From: Chloroflexota bacterium
GTDB lineage: Bacteria > Chloroflexota > Anaerolineae > Anaerolineales > Anaerolineaceae
Length of the DNA: 64,000 nucleotides
Assembly: GCA_004347695.1 (NCBI GenBank)
Contig: SLTK01000010.1
Coordinates: 62,001-126,000, forward strand
Direction of reading: 5' to 3'
Position numbers and translations under genes: made by a program. This document shows, piece by piece, positions 29,915 to 40,411 of the stretch; positions within the stretch are counted from its first letter, which is position 1, and the number at the start of each line of letters is the position of its first letter. Below the pieces are notes generated by a model that did no database searches, had not been told where the DNA came from, and saw only the letters and a list, made by a program, of their open reading frames with translations.

Positions 29915-31219
29915 ATGAAAGAAAAAGTCGATTTATCGTTGTTCCCGGTGACTGCTGGCATTAATTCCCTTGGTCATTTGACCCTGGCCGGCCACGACCT
30001 GGTCACCCTGGCGGAAACCTACGGCACACCGCTGTACTTGTACGACGGCGCTACAGTTCGCGGACAGTTGGACCGGCTCAAAAGCCTGATCAAAACCAGC
30101 TACCCCGGCGAAGCTACAATTGCATACGCCAGCAAGGCCTATTTTTCCCGGGCGTTTGCCGCCAAACTGGCTGCGCTTGGCGCCGGCTCAGACGTGGTCA
30201 GCCTGGGTGAAATTCACGTGGCGCAAAAAGCCGGCTTCTCGGCTGAAGTGATTCACCTGCACGGCAATAATAAATCCGAAGCCGAATTACTGGCTGCGCT
30301 GCAATGGAATATTCAAGCCATCGTGGTGGACAGCCTGGACGAGCTGGCCTTTCTGGAAACGCTGGCTGCCGCACAGAAGCGCCCCGCGCGCATCTGGCTG
30401 CGCATCACGCCAGACTTGAACGTCAACACCCACCCGCATATCGCCACCTCCCATTCCGACAGTAAATTTGGGCTGCATATCCAAAACGGCGAAGCGGCGG
30501 AAGCCATCCGCCGGTCGCTGGCCAGCCCATGGCTCAAACTCGCCGGTCTGCATACGCACCTGGGTTCGCAAATATTCGATGCCGAACCTTACCAGCAGGC
30601 GATTAATGCGCTCTGCGAAGTCGCAGCCGCCAATAACTTCATCCCTGAGGAGCTCAGCCCGGGCGGCGGCTGGGGAGTACGTTATACCAACGCTGATTCA
30701 GCCGACGATGCGGAACTCTGGGTGTGCACGGTCGCTGACGCACTCCAGGAGGCTTGCAGCCGCTATAAATGGCCGTTACCCCGTCTGGTGCTCGAACCGG
30801 GGCGCTGGCTGGTTGCCCGCGCCGGTGTGGCGGTATATACCGTCGGCGCACAGAAAACCACGCCAGACGGCACCCATATTGTCGCCATTGACGGAGGTCT
30901 GGCGGATAACCCGCGGGTGGCTCTCTACAACGCCCACTACACTGCGCGAGTCGTTCAGCGGGCCAGCGCGGACCCAACCGAAAAAGTGCGCGTGGTTGGC
31001 AAATTCTGCGAAACTGGTGACGTGCTGATTCCGGAAACCCACCTGCCGCCGGTCAAACGCGGCGACCTGCTCGTCACCCCCGTTTCCGGCGCCTACCAGT
31101 TGTCGATGGCGTCCAATTACAATTATGCTTCGCGTCCCACGGCCCTCTGGCTGGAGGAAGGCAGCGTGGAAGTAATGCAAACCCGCGAGCAACCGGATCA
31201 GTCCGGCTGGTTGGTGTGA
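29915..31219 (+). CDS. lysA: Diaminopimelate decarboxylase
   Basis: FPVTAGINSLGHLTLAGHDLVTLAETYGTPLYLYD, YASKAYFS, GSDVVSLGEI, LSPGGGWGVRY, GKFCETGDVL. Start inferred by family alignment; ORF opens at 29849. Confidence 0.92.
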   Translation: MKEKVDLSLFPVTAGINSLGHLTLAGHDLVTLAETYGTPLYLYDGATVRGQLDRLKSLIKTSYPGEATIAYASKAYFSRAFAAKLAALGAGSDVVSLGEIHVAQKAGFSAEVIHLHGNNKSEAELLAALQWNIQAIVVDSLDELAFLETLAAAQKRPARIWLRITPDLNVNTHPHIATSHSDSKFGLHIQNGEAAEAIRRSLASPWLKLAGLHTHLGSQIFDAEPYQQAINALCEVAAANNFIPEELSPGGGWGVRYTNADSADDAELWVCTVADALQEACSRYKWPLPRLVLEPGRWLVARAGVAVYTVGAQKTTPDGTHIVAIDGGLADNPRVALYNAHYTARVVQRASADPTEKVRVVGKFCETGDVLIPETHLPPVKRGDLLVTPVSGAYQLSMASNYNYASRPTALWLEEGSVEVMQTREQPDQSGWLV

Positions 31220-31244
31220 AACCCCAATCATGAGTTGATCAAAT

Positions 31245-31435
31245 AATTAACCACGGAGACACGGAGAAACCCTTAATTTCATCAATGCGTCCTCTTTGTG
31301 CTTATCTTTTATATCCTTTGAATTGTTTCTTCCCACCTGTTTATTCGCATTAACCATCAAAATTGGTCGTTATATGACAACTCTTGTGAAAGATGTGAAA
31401 AGCTTTTCTCCGTGTCTCCCTGGTAGATTGTAATT
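31245..31435. repeat. Inverted-repeat intergenic element of the 'ACCACGGAGACACGGAG' type
   Basis: Left arm AATTAACCACGGAGACACGGAGAAA; right arm TTTTCTCCGTGTCTCCCTGGTAGATTGTAATT. Confidence 0.7.
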
Positions 31436-31793
31436 AACGTAAAAGCCATGACACTGCTTCCGCGACATTTGAAAACACCCGGAATTGATTACCGGTATTG
31501 GTTTCTCGCACAAATTCGGCGAAGCGGCCGCTGCCAATGCGCTCTGGCGGCAGCACCACCGCTGTCCGAATGTGGTAAGTGCTCAATTTGAGCAGCACCG
31601 CCCCTGCCAAGCCGGTTTTCAATTCGAAGAAGTCCGGGTGAAGGCAGTCGCCATCCAGCAAGAGCCGCTCGGTCGAGTGCTCGCCGCACAGCGCGACCAC
31701 ATCCAGCGCATCGCGTTCACTGGCTATACGCAATGATTCAGCCGGACATTCAAGATAGGTGATTTCACCACTGGTCCGCAGGATTGGTTTCAT
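31434..31793 (-). CDS. DUF4180-like protein
   Basis: 119 aa; DFFELKTGLAGAVLLKLSTYHIRTAVVLP...RFAEFVRETNTGNQFRVF; family assigned from memory of the motif. Confidence 0.6.
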   Translation of the reverse strand: MKPILRTSGEITYLECPAESLRIASERDALDVVALCGEHSTERLLLDGDCLHPDFFELKTGLAGAVLLKLSTYHIRTAVVLPPERIGSGRFAEFVRETNTGNQFRVFSNVAEAVSWLLR

Positions 31794-31867
31794 GTTATCC
31801 CTTTAGTAAATATGTATTCTTTTTTGACTCCCCTAAAAGGGTTATTTCCGCCATCGTGTTTTTATTA

Positions 31868-31900
31868 AAGCAGGAACGCTGCAAAATTGCATTCCTGCTT
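31868..31900 (-). terminator. Candidate terminator downstream of rubrerythrin
   Basis: Minus strand AAGCAGGAATGC...GCGTTCCTGCTTTAATAAAAA. Confidence 0.45.
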
Positions 31901-31946
31901 ATTTCTATTTCTGATTTTCTCCGCGCTCTGTGGTGAAATTTTTTCT

Positions 31947-32453
31947 TCAGGCGACTTTTTCGAAGCGCGACCCGGGCGCGCCGCATACCGGGCATACCTC
32001 GGGTGCATTGCGTTTGTGAGTGTGGCCGCATACCGGGCAGACGTAGTAATCGTACTCATCTTCTTCTTTCTTGCCCGCTTCAAGCAGTGCTAACGCTTCG
32101 CGATACAGGCTTTCATGCGTCTTTTCGACTTCCCAGGCGTAGCTGAAGCTCCTCAGCGCGCGCCGTTCGCCCTCGGCTTCGGCATCCTGGATGAACGGCG
32201 GGTACATTTCCGCAACCTCATAGTGTTCCCCCTGGATCGCGGCCTGCAGGTTGGCCAGCGTATTGCCAACGCCTTCCATTGCACGGAAGTGCGCTAGCGC
32301 ATGAACGGTTTCAGCCTGGGCAGCCGCGCGGAACAACCGGGCGATCTGCGGGTAGCCTTCTGCATCCGCTTTTTGCGCGAAAGCGGTGTACTTGCGGTTG
32401 GCCTGCGACTCGCCGGCAAAGGCGGCCTGTAGATTATCCAAAGTCTTTGTCAT
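31947..32453 (-). CDS. Rubrerythrin family protein
   Basis: N-terminal ferritin-like ESQANRKYTAFAQKA, C-terminal rubredoxin-like YYVCPVCGHTHKRNAPEVCPVCGAPGSRFEKV. Confidence 0.95.
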   Translation of the reverse strand: MTKTLDNLQAAFAGESQANRKYTAFAQKADAEGYPQIARLFRAAAQAETVHALAHFRAMEGVGNTLANLQAAIQGEHYEVAEMYPPFIQDAEAEGERRALRSFSYAWEVEKTHESLYREALALLEAGKKEEDEYDYYVCPVCGHTHKRNAPEVCPVCGAPGSRFEKVA

Positions 32454-32716
32454 GATTCCCTCCTGCGGAAATTTATGGATTTATTAAATATAGCATGATT
32501 ACGGTAAGCCATTGTATTATGTATGTCCAATAACGCATATCACCAGTCGAACCGACAAAACTCATGAGAGAAGTGTGTGGAAATTCGTCATCCCGGTAAA
32601 ACCCTTCGCCCCGGAATTTCATGAAAACTTGTCATCCTGAATGCCCCGGATCAGATCGATTTGACATATCAAAATTTTACAAGGGCATGAAGGATCTCAT
32701 GACCAGGTATAGAGAG

Positions 32717-32831
32717 GGGCTGTCCCAAAAGCGGGCGGGCATGGAAGCCCGCCCCTACCAAGAGGATGGGTTCCACCCCATCCCGCATATGTGGCGGAAT
32801 AAATGACAAATTTATTCTTTTGAGACAGCCC
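32717..32831. mobile_element. MITE-like element with 14-bp terminal inverted repeats (GGGCTGTCcCAAAA)
   Basis: GGGCTGTCCCAAAA...TTTTGAGACAGCCC (one mismatch), internal hairpins GCGGGCGGGC/GCCCGCCCC and GGATGGG/CCCATCC; related copy at 6423-6538. Confidence 0.82.
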
Positions 32832-32946
32832 ATGACACAGTTATTGCAGGTAGGGTTGGCCACACGGCACGCGTAGAGTGAAACCCAACAATATACCAAT
32901 AATGTTGAGTTTCACTCGCCAGATGCTCTGTTTGTGTCCAGCCGAC

Positions 32947-35562
32947 TTAGCACTCGCTGTAGCCGCAGGCGTAACACTTACGGCAGCCTTCCTCGTTGAT
33001 CACCGCAGCCTCGCCGCATTCAGGGCAAAGATCGCCAAAGCGCAGCAACCGCTGGCTGGCCATCACCGCGCCCAGGCCGCCCTCGACGTGATAGCTCCGG
33101 CCGTTGCCCGGGCTTGCGGGAGCATTCGGCTGTTCGGGGTGGCTGACCAACCGTTCAGCGCGGTTTTGCAAGTACTCGTCCAGAATTTGGCCAACCCCAT
33201 CGGGCAGCGAGCGCACGCGGTTGGGACCAAATCCCAGCGGGCGTCCGCCGCCGATTCCCAGCATCTGGTTGGTCATTTCGCGCAGGCGCTTGTACGGCTC
33301 GATGGGCGACGCGATGCGGAGCACATAGGACAGCAGACGGCCAATCGCCTCAGAGACGGCGGCAGTGTCCGATCCCGCCTTGGCGGTATTGATGAACACC
33401 TCGAAAGGCTGGGCCCCGCCGTTTTCGTTGACAGTGATAAAGGCCTTCCCCAGCGGGGTCTCGATCGAATAGGTAAACCCATTCAGGTAGCGCGGGCGCG
33501 GTTTCTTGGTATCGTGCCAGAGGGTCGTCTGGTCGTCGAGCGCGGCAGCTTCCATGGCAACCGGCGCTGGAACATCGCTGCTTTGCTTCTTCTGTGCCGT
33601 GGCCAGCGTTTCCAGCACAACCTTATCGCGTGACCCGGTCACATACACGGTAATGCCTTTGCAGCCCAGCTTCCAGGCCAGCATGTAGGCAGTGGCGACA
33701 TCTTCTTCGGTGGCGTCGGGCGGGAAATTAATGGTCTTGGAGAGCGAGTTATCCACGAAGGCCTGCATGGCAGCCTGCATGCGCACATGTTCTTCGGCGC
33801 TGATATCGCCGGAAACGACAAACACCCTGCGCAGTTCCTCGGGCAGCGCGGCGACCTGCTGGCAGGAGCCTTCCTGCATGGTCTGGTCGATGATTTGCTG
33901 GCGGGTTTCCGGGTCAAGGCCGGCTTTGATCAAAGCTTCTTCAAAAAGCGGGCTGGCATAGGCCAATTGCAGATCGCTGCCGTTGTCATTGACATGCCGG
34001 ATGTACGCCAGGGCAAAGGTCGGCTCGCAGCCGTAGCCTTCGCAGCCGGCGACCGTGGCAATGGTGCCAGTGGGTGCAATGGTGGTCTGGGCAGCGTTGC
34101 GCAGCCCATATTGCCGCATTTCAGCTTCCAACCCGGCCCAATCCACCTCCGGGCGGGCATAATCATGCTGGTAAGGGGTCAGCGGTTGGGGCGGAGACCA
34201 TTTGAAATCTTTAGGATCGTAAATCGAGCCTTCGATAGCCGCAAAAGGTCCGCGCTCGCGCGCCAGTTCGAGCGATGTGCGCATCGATACGAAGCGCACA
34301 AACTCAACCACCTGCGCCGAAAATTCCTGCCCCTCCTCGGAACCATAACGGATGCCGCAGTGGTACATCAAATCAGCCAGCCCCATGATACCCAGACCAA
34401 TGCGGCGTGCGCGGTGAGCAGCTTCTACCAACTGCGGCACCGCCGGGACATAGGCATTGGCTTCCACCACATCATCCAAAAAGCGGGTGGACAGGTCGAC
34501 CGAGTAGGCCAGTTTTTCCCAGTCCACTGTCCCGTCAGGACCAAAATGCTGAGACAAATTAACCGAACCCAGGCAGCAGTTTTCATACGGGCCAAGCCAC
34601 TGCTCGCCGCAGGGATTGGTGGCTTCCAGCGGGTACAGATGCGGCACCGGATTCTGGCGGTTGGCGGCATCCAGGAACAACATGCCCGGCTCGCCGTTGT
34701 GGTGCGCCTGCCGGACGATGGAATCAAACAATTCACGCGCCCGCACCACTTTTTCAGTGATGATCGACACCCCGGCAGCTTCCATGGCATCGATGGTGCC
34801 TTTTACCTCGCGGTATTTCGGGTCATGCACATCTGGAAAACGCAGCAGCCACTCCTCGTCATTTTCCACCGCGCGCATGAAAGCGTCGGTGATTCCGACC
34901 GAAATGTTGAAATTGGTGATCTGGTTTTCGTTGGTCTTGCAGGTGATAAATTCTTCCACATCCGGATGGTCGACCCGCAGCACCGCCATGTTGGCGCCGC
35001 GCCGGGTGCCGCCCTGGGCAATCTCACCAAAGGCATTGTCATACACGCGCAGAAAACCCACCGGCCCGGTCGCTTGCCCGGCGGACGTCCGCACCATGCT
35101 GCCTTTGGGGCGCAGCCGCGAAAAGGAAAACCCGTTGCCGCCGCCAGTCTGTTGAATCAAAGCAGCGTCGCGCAGGGTCTGGAAAATCCCGGCCGAGTCG
35201 CGGCCCATGTCATCGCTGATGGGCAGCACAAAGCAGGCTGCCAGTTGCCCCAGCGGGGTGCCGGCGCCGGTGAAAGTGGGAGAATTTGGGAAGAAAGCTT
35301 TGGAGGTTAACAGGTGATAGAAAGCTTTGGCTCGCTCAGAGAAATCGCCGCTCCACTTTTCCTCTACCCGGGCAACGTGATACGCAACACGCCAGAACAT
35401 GTCCTCGACGCTTTCGATGGGATTGCCGTCGTTGCCGCGCCGGACATAACGCCGAACCAGTACCTGGCGGGCATTATCGGTCAAGGCAACATCCGGCAGG
35501 TCCGCAGGCCGCGCCGGGGTTGGCAGTAAACCGTTTCTATGTTTCTGCTTATGAGCTACCAT
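32947..35562 (-). CDS. nrdJ: Adenosylcobalamin-dependent (class II) ribonucleoside-diphosphate reductase
   Basis: [51 protein letters not shown]-terminal CPECG...[21 protein letters not shown]. Confidence 0.96.
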   Translation of the reverse strand: MVAHKQKHRNGLLPTPARPADLPDVALTDNARQVLVRRYVRRGNDGNPIESVEDMFWRVAYHVARVEEKWSGDFSERAKAFYHLLTSKAFFPNSPTFTGAGTPLGQLAACFVLPISDDMGRDSAGIFQTLRDAALIQQTGGGNGFSFSRLRPKGSMVRTSAGQATGPVGFLRVYDNAFGEIAQGGTRRGANMAVLRVDHPDVEEFITCKTNENQITNFNISVGITDAFMRAVENDEEWLLRFPDVHDPKYREVKGTIDAMEAAGVSIITEKVVRARELFDSIVRQAHHNGEPGMLFLDAANRQNPVPHLYPLEATNPCGEQWLGPYENCCLGSVNLSQHFGPDGTVDWEKLAYSVDLSTRFLDDVVEANAYVPAVPQLVEAAHRARRIGLGIMGLADLMYHCGIRYGSEEGQEFSAQVVEFVRFVSMRTSLELARERGPFAAIEGSIYDPKDFKWSPPQPLTPYQHDYARPEVDWAGLEAEMRQYGLRNAAQTTIAPTGTIATVAGCEGYGCEPTFALAYIRHVNDNGSDLQLAYASPLFEEALIKAGLDPETRQQIIDQTMQEGSCQQVAALPEELRRVFVVSGDISAEEHVRMQAAMQAFVDNSLSKTINFPPDATEEDVATAYMLAWKLGCKGITVYVTGSRDKVVLETLATAQKKQSSDVPAPVAMEAAALDDQTTLWHDTKKPRPRYLNGFTYSIETPLGKAFITVNENGGAQPFEVFINTAKAGSDTAAVSEAIGRLLSYVLRIASPIEPYKRLREMTNQMLGIGGGRPLGFGPNRVRSLPDGVGQILDEYLQNRAERLVSHPEQPNAPASPGNGRSYHVEGGLGAVMASQRLLRFGDLCPECGEAAVINEEGCRKCYACGYSEC

Positions 35563-35576
35563 CGCGTATCTCCTTC

Positions 35577-36029
35577 TCAACCTTCCAATAAACGGTCGAT
35601 CTCCTTGCGGATGGCATGCAGATCGGCCAGATGTAAGTAAACAATTGCATAACGGATGTAGGCCAGTTGATCCAGATCTTTCAGCCCGGCAATCACCATG
35701 TCGCCGATGACCCGCGAGACAACCTCCGAACGACCCATTTGCTGCAGCGATGATTCGATTTCGCCGACCAGCCGTTCAATTTCTGCGGCTGAAACCGGGC
35801 GCTTGGCGCAGGAAATGCGGATGCCGCGCATCAGCTTTTCGCGGTCGAACTCCTCTCGGGTGCCGTCGCGTTTGACCACCAGCGGAGTCGCCAGAATGGG
35901 ACGCTCATAGGTGGAGAAGCGATGATGGCAGCTTTCGCATTCACGGCGGCGGCGAATTCCCCCCCGACTGTCACGGGTGGTATCCAGAACACGAGATTCT
36001 TCAAACTGGCAATAAGGACAACGCATCAA
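35577..36029 (-). CDS. nrdR: Transcriptional repressor NrdR
   Basis: [43 protein letters not shown] zinc ribbon plus ATP-cone. Confidence 0.97.
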   Translation of the reverse strand: MMRCPYCQFEESRVLDTTRDSRGGIRRRRECESCHHRFSTYERPILATPLVVKRDGTREEFDREKLMRGIRISCAKRPVSAAEIERLVGEIESSLQQMGRSEVVSRVIGDMVIAGLKDLDQLAYIRYAIVYLHLADLHAIRKEIDRLLEG

Positions 36030-36156
36030 GGCCTCCCTGAGATGTGCGATAGTGGGACCGATGACCGAAAATATTCGACCACGGTTCCCGGTTACCAGTT
36101 ATGGGACGAGTGGGAGTTTATTTCGGCGAAAGCTGATCAATTCGCTTTCGGGAACG

Positions 36157-36182
36157 CACACCCCCACAGGTGGGGGTGTGCA
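36157..36182. promoter_or_regulatory. 26-bp perfect palindrome GCACACCCCCACAGGTGGGGGTGTGC in the nrdR leader
   Basis: Direct reading; related palindrome CCCACCGGTGGG near 36351-36362. Function unknown. Confidence 0.6.
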
Positions 36183-36210
36183 AAGTAGAACACCGTATAT
36201 GTATGGTAAG

Positions 36211-36239
36211 ATTTTAGCATATTCCAAACGCCGGTGCAA
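36211..36239 (-). promoter_or_regulatory. Predicted promoter of nrdR-nrdJ
   Basis: Minus strand TTGCAC (36239-36234), 17-nt spacer, TAAAAT (36216-36211). Confidence 0.6.
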
Positions 36240-36481
36240 TAGGTTTCGTGAAACATTAACCTTAAAATACGTTTGGTAGAAAATTTTTTCTGGTTTTTTA
36301 AGTTCGTTTTCGGTCAACCTTTCGAACCCACAAATACGGGTGTGTTCACCCCCACCGGTGGGATTTTTAGGCCTTTTGTTCGATATATATCCAGCAATAC
36401 CTGTCTGAATTCAACCAGAAATTTTGACCGAAAGGATCGATTAACCAACCTTAAGGAATCCGATAGCTAATGACCGGGCGA

Positions 36482-37480
36482 TTAAGCGCCAACCCCGCGA
36501 TTCGCCCGGTACAAACCTGCTTTCCGCAGCAACGCGCTGACCAGATTCCGTTCGGTTCCCGGCACGATCACCCGCACCGCGCCCGGCAAAACTTGAACTT
36601 CGACCGGCGTAGTTCCGATGACGTCTCCATCGGCCTGGACAGTCAGCGGGGACATACTTTGTACCAGAATCCGCTTCCTGGCGTTCAAGGTTTTGAAGCG
36701 CGGGTTGGCGCTTTTGATGCCCAGCACAAAATTCACTACCACCATGATCCAATCCCACAGCGTCAGCGCCCGGGAAATGATTACGTCCACCGCCCCATCA
36801 TCCGGCAGGATCACCAGTTGACGCGGCATGCGCCTGAAGCCTACCAGACTTGTATTTCCGACCATGACTTCCGACGCACGCACCCGATAAACCAGGTCAT
36901 CAACCTGAACTTGAAGTCGATGTAAACGCACCCCTGTCAGGTTGATCACAACATTGATGAGATAAGCGAAAAAACCAAAACGTTTCTTTTGCTCTCGTCC
37001 AATCGTTCCCATGGTTGCCGCGCTAAAGCCAATGCTCACATTGAGTGCATAGCAGCGCTCGCCGACCTTCATTAAGTCCATGGAACAAATGCGATGCTCG
37101 TTGACCAATAGATCGAGTGCCCGATCAGTGTTTATCGGTATCCCCAGATCACGCGCCATGATGTTGCCGGTTCCGGCTGGCAGAATGCCTAAAGGAACTT
37201 CGGTGTCGCAAAGAGCGGTTGCTGCCTCCGAAATCGTGCCATCGCCCCCCGAGACAACCACCAGGTCTGCCCCGTTTTGGACAGCCTGGCGGACGGCGTC
37301 GATGGTTCGTTCATCCTCAGAAGTATGGTAGACCTGGCACGTCCAGTTGTGCAACTGAAAGAATTTTAAATAGTGGCTCAATCGGGTGGACTCATCGACT
37401 ATTCCGGAAATCGGGTTGATCACCAGAAAAACCTGCACCCTACTTTCATCGGATGGTGTTGGCAAGGGCAGTCGATTCAC
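36482..37480 (-). CDS. Diacylglycerol kinase / YegS-family lipid kinase
   Basis: LVINPISGIVDES, VVVSGGDGTISEAATAL, LGILPAGTGNIMARDLGIP. Confidence 0.93.
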   Translation of the reverse strand: MNRLPLPTPSDESRVQVFLVINPISGIVDESTRLSHYLKFFQLHNWTCQVYHTSEDERTIDAVRQAVQNGADLVVVSGGDGTISEAATALCDTEVPLGILPAGTGNIMARDLGIPINTDRALDLLVNEHRICSMDLMKVGERCYALNVSIGFSAATMGTIGREQKKRFGFFAYLINVVINLTGVRLHRLQVQVDDLVYRVRASEVMVGNTSLVGFRRMPRQLVILPDDGAVDVIISRALTLWDWIMVVVNFVLGIKSANPRFKTLNARKRILVQSMSPLTVQADGDVIGTTPVEVQVLPGAVRVIVPGTERNLVSALLRKAGLYRANRGVGA

Positions 37481-37508
37481 GGTTTGCTAAAAGCATCAGA
37501 CAAGCGCT

Positions 37509-37817
37509 TCAAGGCACCCACTTCCCGATGTCCGCCCAGGAATAGGAGAGGTGGGATGCTAATTGTGGACCAAGTCGCTTGCGGACCTTCTTGTTGATTT
37601 GTTCCATCAACTCGAATCCGCCAATCTCGTTCAAGCGTTCGCCGATTTGCCGGGCGCGAATATGGCGGCATTGCGCATTAAATAATCCGCCTGAACGCTC
37701 CGAGAGGAATCCTTCCTGCTCGCCAATGCGCACCAGATCCTCGACCATCCGGTTCACTTCTGGTTTTAACGCGGTTGGAACCAGGCTTTTCCCGAATAAA
37801 AAATCCAGAAATCCCAT
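37509..37817 (-). CDS. Hypothetical protein
   Basis: 102 aa; MGFLDFLFGKSLVPTALKPEVNRMVEDLVRIG; same strand and close to YegS-like gene. Confidence 0.6.
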   Translation of the reverse strand: MGFLDFLFGKSLVPTALKPEVNRMVEDLVRIGEQEGFLSERSGGLFNAQCRHIRARQIGERLNEIGGFELMEQINKKVRKRLGPQLASHLSYSWADIGKWVP

Positions 37818-37917
37818 CTGCAGCCCTCCTGCGAGAAGCCTATTTCAATCCCTTTTGGATTGTAACATAGGCCGTCGAAAGTGATACAATGCCAGCAATC
37901 TCCTATCTGGGGGTCGA

Positions 37918-38676
37918 ATGCAGTGGATTTTTCTATCGCCTCATCTGGATGACGCTGCCCTTTCCTGCGGCGGCCTGATTGCTGAACGGACTCGAATGGG
38001 CGATTCGGTCGAAATTTGGACCATTTGCGCCGGTGATCCTCCGCCAGGTCCGCTCTCAGCCTTTGCGCAGTCGCTTCACAAACGTTGGAGGGTGCGTCGC
38101 AACGCAGTAGCCGTCCGCCGGTCGGAGGACCAGCAATCGTGCCAGCGGCTGGGGGCAGCGGCCCGCCATTTCGCCATTCCGGATTGCATCTACCGGCGCA
38201 TCCCGCTGACCGGCGATCCGCTTATCATCGACAACGACGATCTATTCCAGCCGTTTCCAGATTCGCAGCGCCGGTTGGTTGACAGCCTGCGTGACCAGTT
38301 GGCCACGGCACTCCCCCTCAAAAGCCTGGTTGTCAGCCCGCTGACGCTCGGCAACCATATCGATCATCAACTGGTGCGCCGGGCTGCCGAGCAGCCTGGT
38401 CGTCCGCTGCTGTATTATGCCGATTACCCATACACGGTTCAAACCAACAGCGCCTGGGCGCAGTCGATTCATCCCGGCTGGCAAACATTTACCCAGGCAA
38501 TTTCCCCGGATGGGCTGCGCGCCTGGCAGGAAGCCGCGGCAGCCCATCGCAGCCAGATCAGCACCTTCTGGACTTCCGTGTCTGAAATGGAAGCCGCCAT
38601 CCAGTCCTATTACGAGGCAGGCGGTGGTTGCAAGTTGTGGGGCGACCGGAACGCATTAACCATAACAAATCTGTAA
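37918..38676 (+). CDS. PIG-L/LmbE-family deacetylase
   Basis: FLSPHLDDAALSCGGLIAE (PHxDD), C-terminal HxxH-like GNHIDHQLV. Confidence 0.88.
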   Translation: MQWIFLSPHLDDAALSCGGLIAERTRMGDSVEIWTICAGDPPPGPLSAFAQSLHKRWRVRRNAVAVRRSEDQQSCQRLGAAARHFAIPDCIYRRIPLTGDPLIIDNDDLFQPFPDSQRRLVDSLRDQLATALPLKSLVVSPLTLGNHIDHQLVRRAAEQPGRPLLYYADYPYTVQTNSAWAQSIHPGWQTFTQAISPDGLRAWQEAAAAHRSQISTFWTSVSEMEAAIQSYYEAGGGCKLWGDRNALTITNL

Positions 38677-38715
38677 ATTGTTGGCATTTCTAACATTTGT
38701 TGCTACAATAAACCT

Positions 38716-39045
38716 ATGCGAAAAGCGCAGGCGTATCACCTCCCCCAACTCGAAAATTTGAGCGTAGGAAATGTATGCTATACTGAATCCATGCGGGACC
38801 CGCGCAGTTATTGGAGCCAATGGGCAGAGAGATTGGAAGTTTTGGGGGTGAGTGACCTGGCAGCCGCGTTTTTGGATGGCGCCGGTTTCCTCCGGCTCCT
38901 GGCGGCCCAACTGGTACACGCGAGCACGCCGTTCATCGGGTCCTCCGCAGCCTCTGATCAGTGGCAAGCCCTGGCAAGCCTGCTCGAAGATAAAAACGCT
39001 GCGCAGCAATTTGTCTCCTTTCTTCGAGAGGAGGATCAACCTTGA
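38716..39045 (+). CDS. Uncharacterised protein, first gene of the 38.7-46.8 kb operon
   Basis: 109 aa ORF overlapping the next start by 4 nt. Confidence 0.6.
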   Translation: MRKAQAYHLPQLENLSVGNVCYTESMRDPRSYWSQWAERLEVLGVSDLAAAFLDGAGFLRLLAAQLVHASTPFIGSSAASDQWQALASLLEDKNAAQQFVSFLREEDQP

Positions 39046-39794
39046 TTACCATACTTGGAGTGCTCGGCCTGGGGGTGGTCTTCCTGGCTGCCGGATCGAT
39101 CATCATCCTCCGTATGATCGGTAAAGACCACGGCCAGCCGGCCTTCCGGAAAATCGCGGCATTCGATGATTTAAAGAAATCCATTGGCCTGGCTGTTGAA
39201 AACGGCACTCGCACGCATGTCACACTGGGAAAGGCCAGCCTGACCCAATCTTCCAACCCCTCTGCGCTGGCAGGATTGGCGGCGCTGGAGCGCATTGCCC
39301 GGATCAGCAGCACCAGCGACCGGCCACCCATTGCCAGCAGCGGCGATGGCGGACTTACACTGCTCAGCCAGGATATGCTGCACGCTGCGTACCGCAGTGT
39401 ACATGCTCCTGAATTGTATGATCCCGGACGAGGTCGATTAACCGGCATAACCCCCATGTCCTATATCGCCGGCTTGCTGCCCATTGCAACCGGTGAAGAT
39501 GTTTCTTCGCATGTAATGATCGGTAATTTTGGGCCGGAAATCGCGCTGGTGGCTGAGGCTGCTGAAAATGCAAATGCCTTTAGCCTGGCAGCCAGCGATT
39601 CACTGCCCGCCCAGGCAGCCCTGTTTGCCTCCGCACAGGAACCGATCATCGGCGAAGAATTATTTGCCGCCCCGGCTTACCTGGAAACCGATCGCGGTCA
39701 TGCCGCCAGCCTGCAAACTCAGGATATTTTGCGCTGGGGGGTTATTGTGGTCCTCATTGGCGGCGCAATATTAAAAATGATGGGGATCCTATGA
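39042..39794 (+). CDS. Uncharacterised membrane protein (DUF6754-like)
   Basis: N- and C-terminal TM segments; MSYIAGLLPIATGEDVSSHVMIGNFGPEIALVAEAAE.. resembles the DUF6754 type (from memory). Confidence 0.65.
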   Translation: MITILGVLGLGVVFLAAGSIIILRMIGKDHGQPAFRKIAAFDDLKKSIGLAVENGTRTHVTLGKASLTQSSNPSALAGLAALERIARISSTSDRPPIASSGDGGLTLLSQDMLHAAYRSVHAPELYDPGRGRLTGITPMSYIAGLLPIATGEDVSSHVMIGNFGPEIALVAEAAENANAFSLAASDSLPAQAALFASAQEPIIGEELFAAPAYLETDRGHAASLQTQDILRWGVIVVLIGGAILKMMGIL

Positions 39795-40408
39795 GGGCGC
39801 CACTTTCAACCGCCATTGCCATCGGCGCAGGTGTCCTCACCCTGCTTGGCTTTTTCATTCCGATAGAATCGTTGACATCCATGCGCAGCCTGCTGATCGA
39901 GTGGGCAGTTCTGCTGGCCGGAGTCGCCGGGCTGGTCGCGATTGTTCACCTGCTCAGCGTCCATTGGCGCAAAATGACAGCCAGCCACAACAGAAGCGTT
40001 ACTTCAGCTTTCTTGCTGGTTGCATTTGGGATCACTTTCGCAGCCGGGATGGTGCTGAAACCAGGCCACCCGACCATACAGAAGATCGTCACCCATATTC
40101 AGGTACCCATCGAAGCCAGCCTGATGGGCGTTTTGGCCATTTCATTGACGGCGGCGGCCATTCGCTTATTTCAACGGCGTGGCGGGTGGATGTCGGTCCT
40201 ATTTGCAGTCAGTGCATTCGTATTCCTGATCCTTGGCAGCGGTTTTCTCTCCTCGTTTGCCAACATTCCTGTGCTCAAAGACCTGTTGGCGGCCGTCAAT
40301 TCGTTGCCGGTAGCCGGAGCGCGCGGCATCCTGATCGGCGTGGCCCTGGGCAGTCTGACAACCGGCCTGCGCGTTTTGTTGGGAACGGACCGCCCTTATA
40401 GTGGATAA
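39791..40408 (+). CDS. Uncharacterised multi-TM membrane protein
   Basis: 205 aa, several hydrophobic helices; overlaps previous stop. Confidence 0.75.
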   Translation: MRAPLSTAIAIGAGVLTLLGFFIPIESLTSMRSLLIEWAVLLAGVAGLVAIVHLLSVHWRKMTASHNRSVTSAFLLVAFGITFAAGMVLKPGHPTIQKIVTHIQVPIEASLMGVLAISLTAAAIRLFQRRGGWMSVLFAVSAFVFLILGSGFLSSFANIPVLKDLLAAVNSLPVAGARGILIGVALGSLTTGLRVLLGTDRPYSG

Positions 40409-40411
40409 AGC

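Noticed and set aside
32626-32700. Possible GTCATCCTGA...AAGGATCTCATGAC repeat remnant
   Set aside because: Only short ends match the familiar repeat and the interior does not pair; too degenerate to call.
33787-35310. 507-aa plus-strand ORF opposite nrdJ
   Set aside because: Antisense to a clear nrdJ gene in high-GC DNA; composition (His/Arg/Gln rich) does not resemble a protein family.
36190-36209. Possible NrdR box (ACACCGTATATGTATGGT)
   Set aside because: Only one half resembles the ACACwATATATwGTGT consensus, spacing is off and no second box was found; not claimed as a feature.
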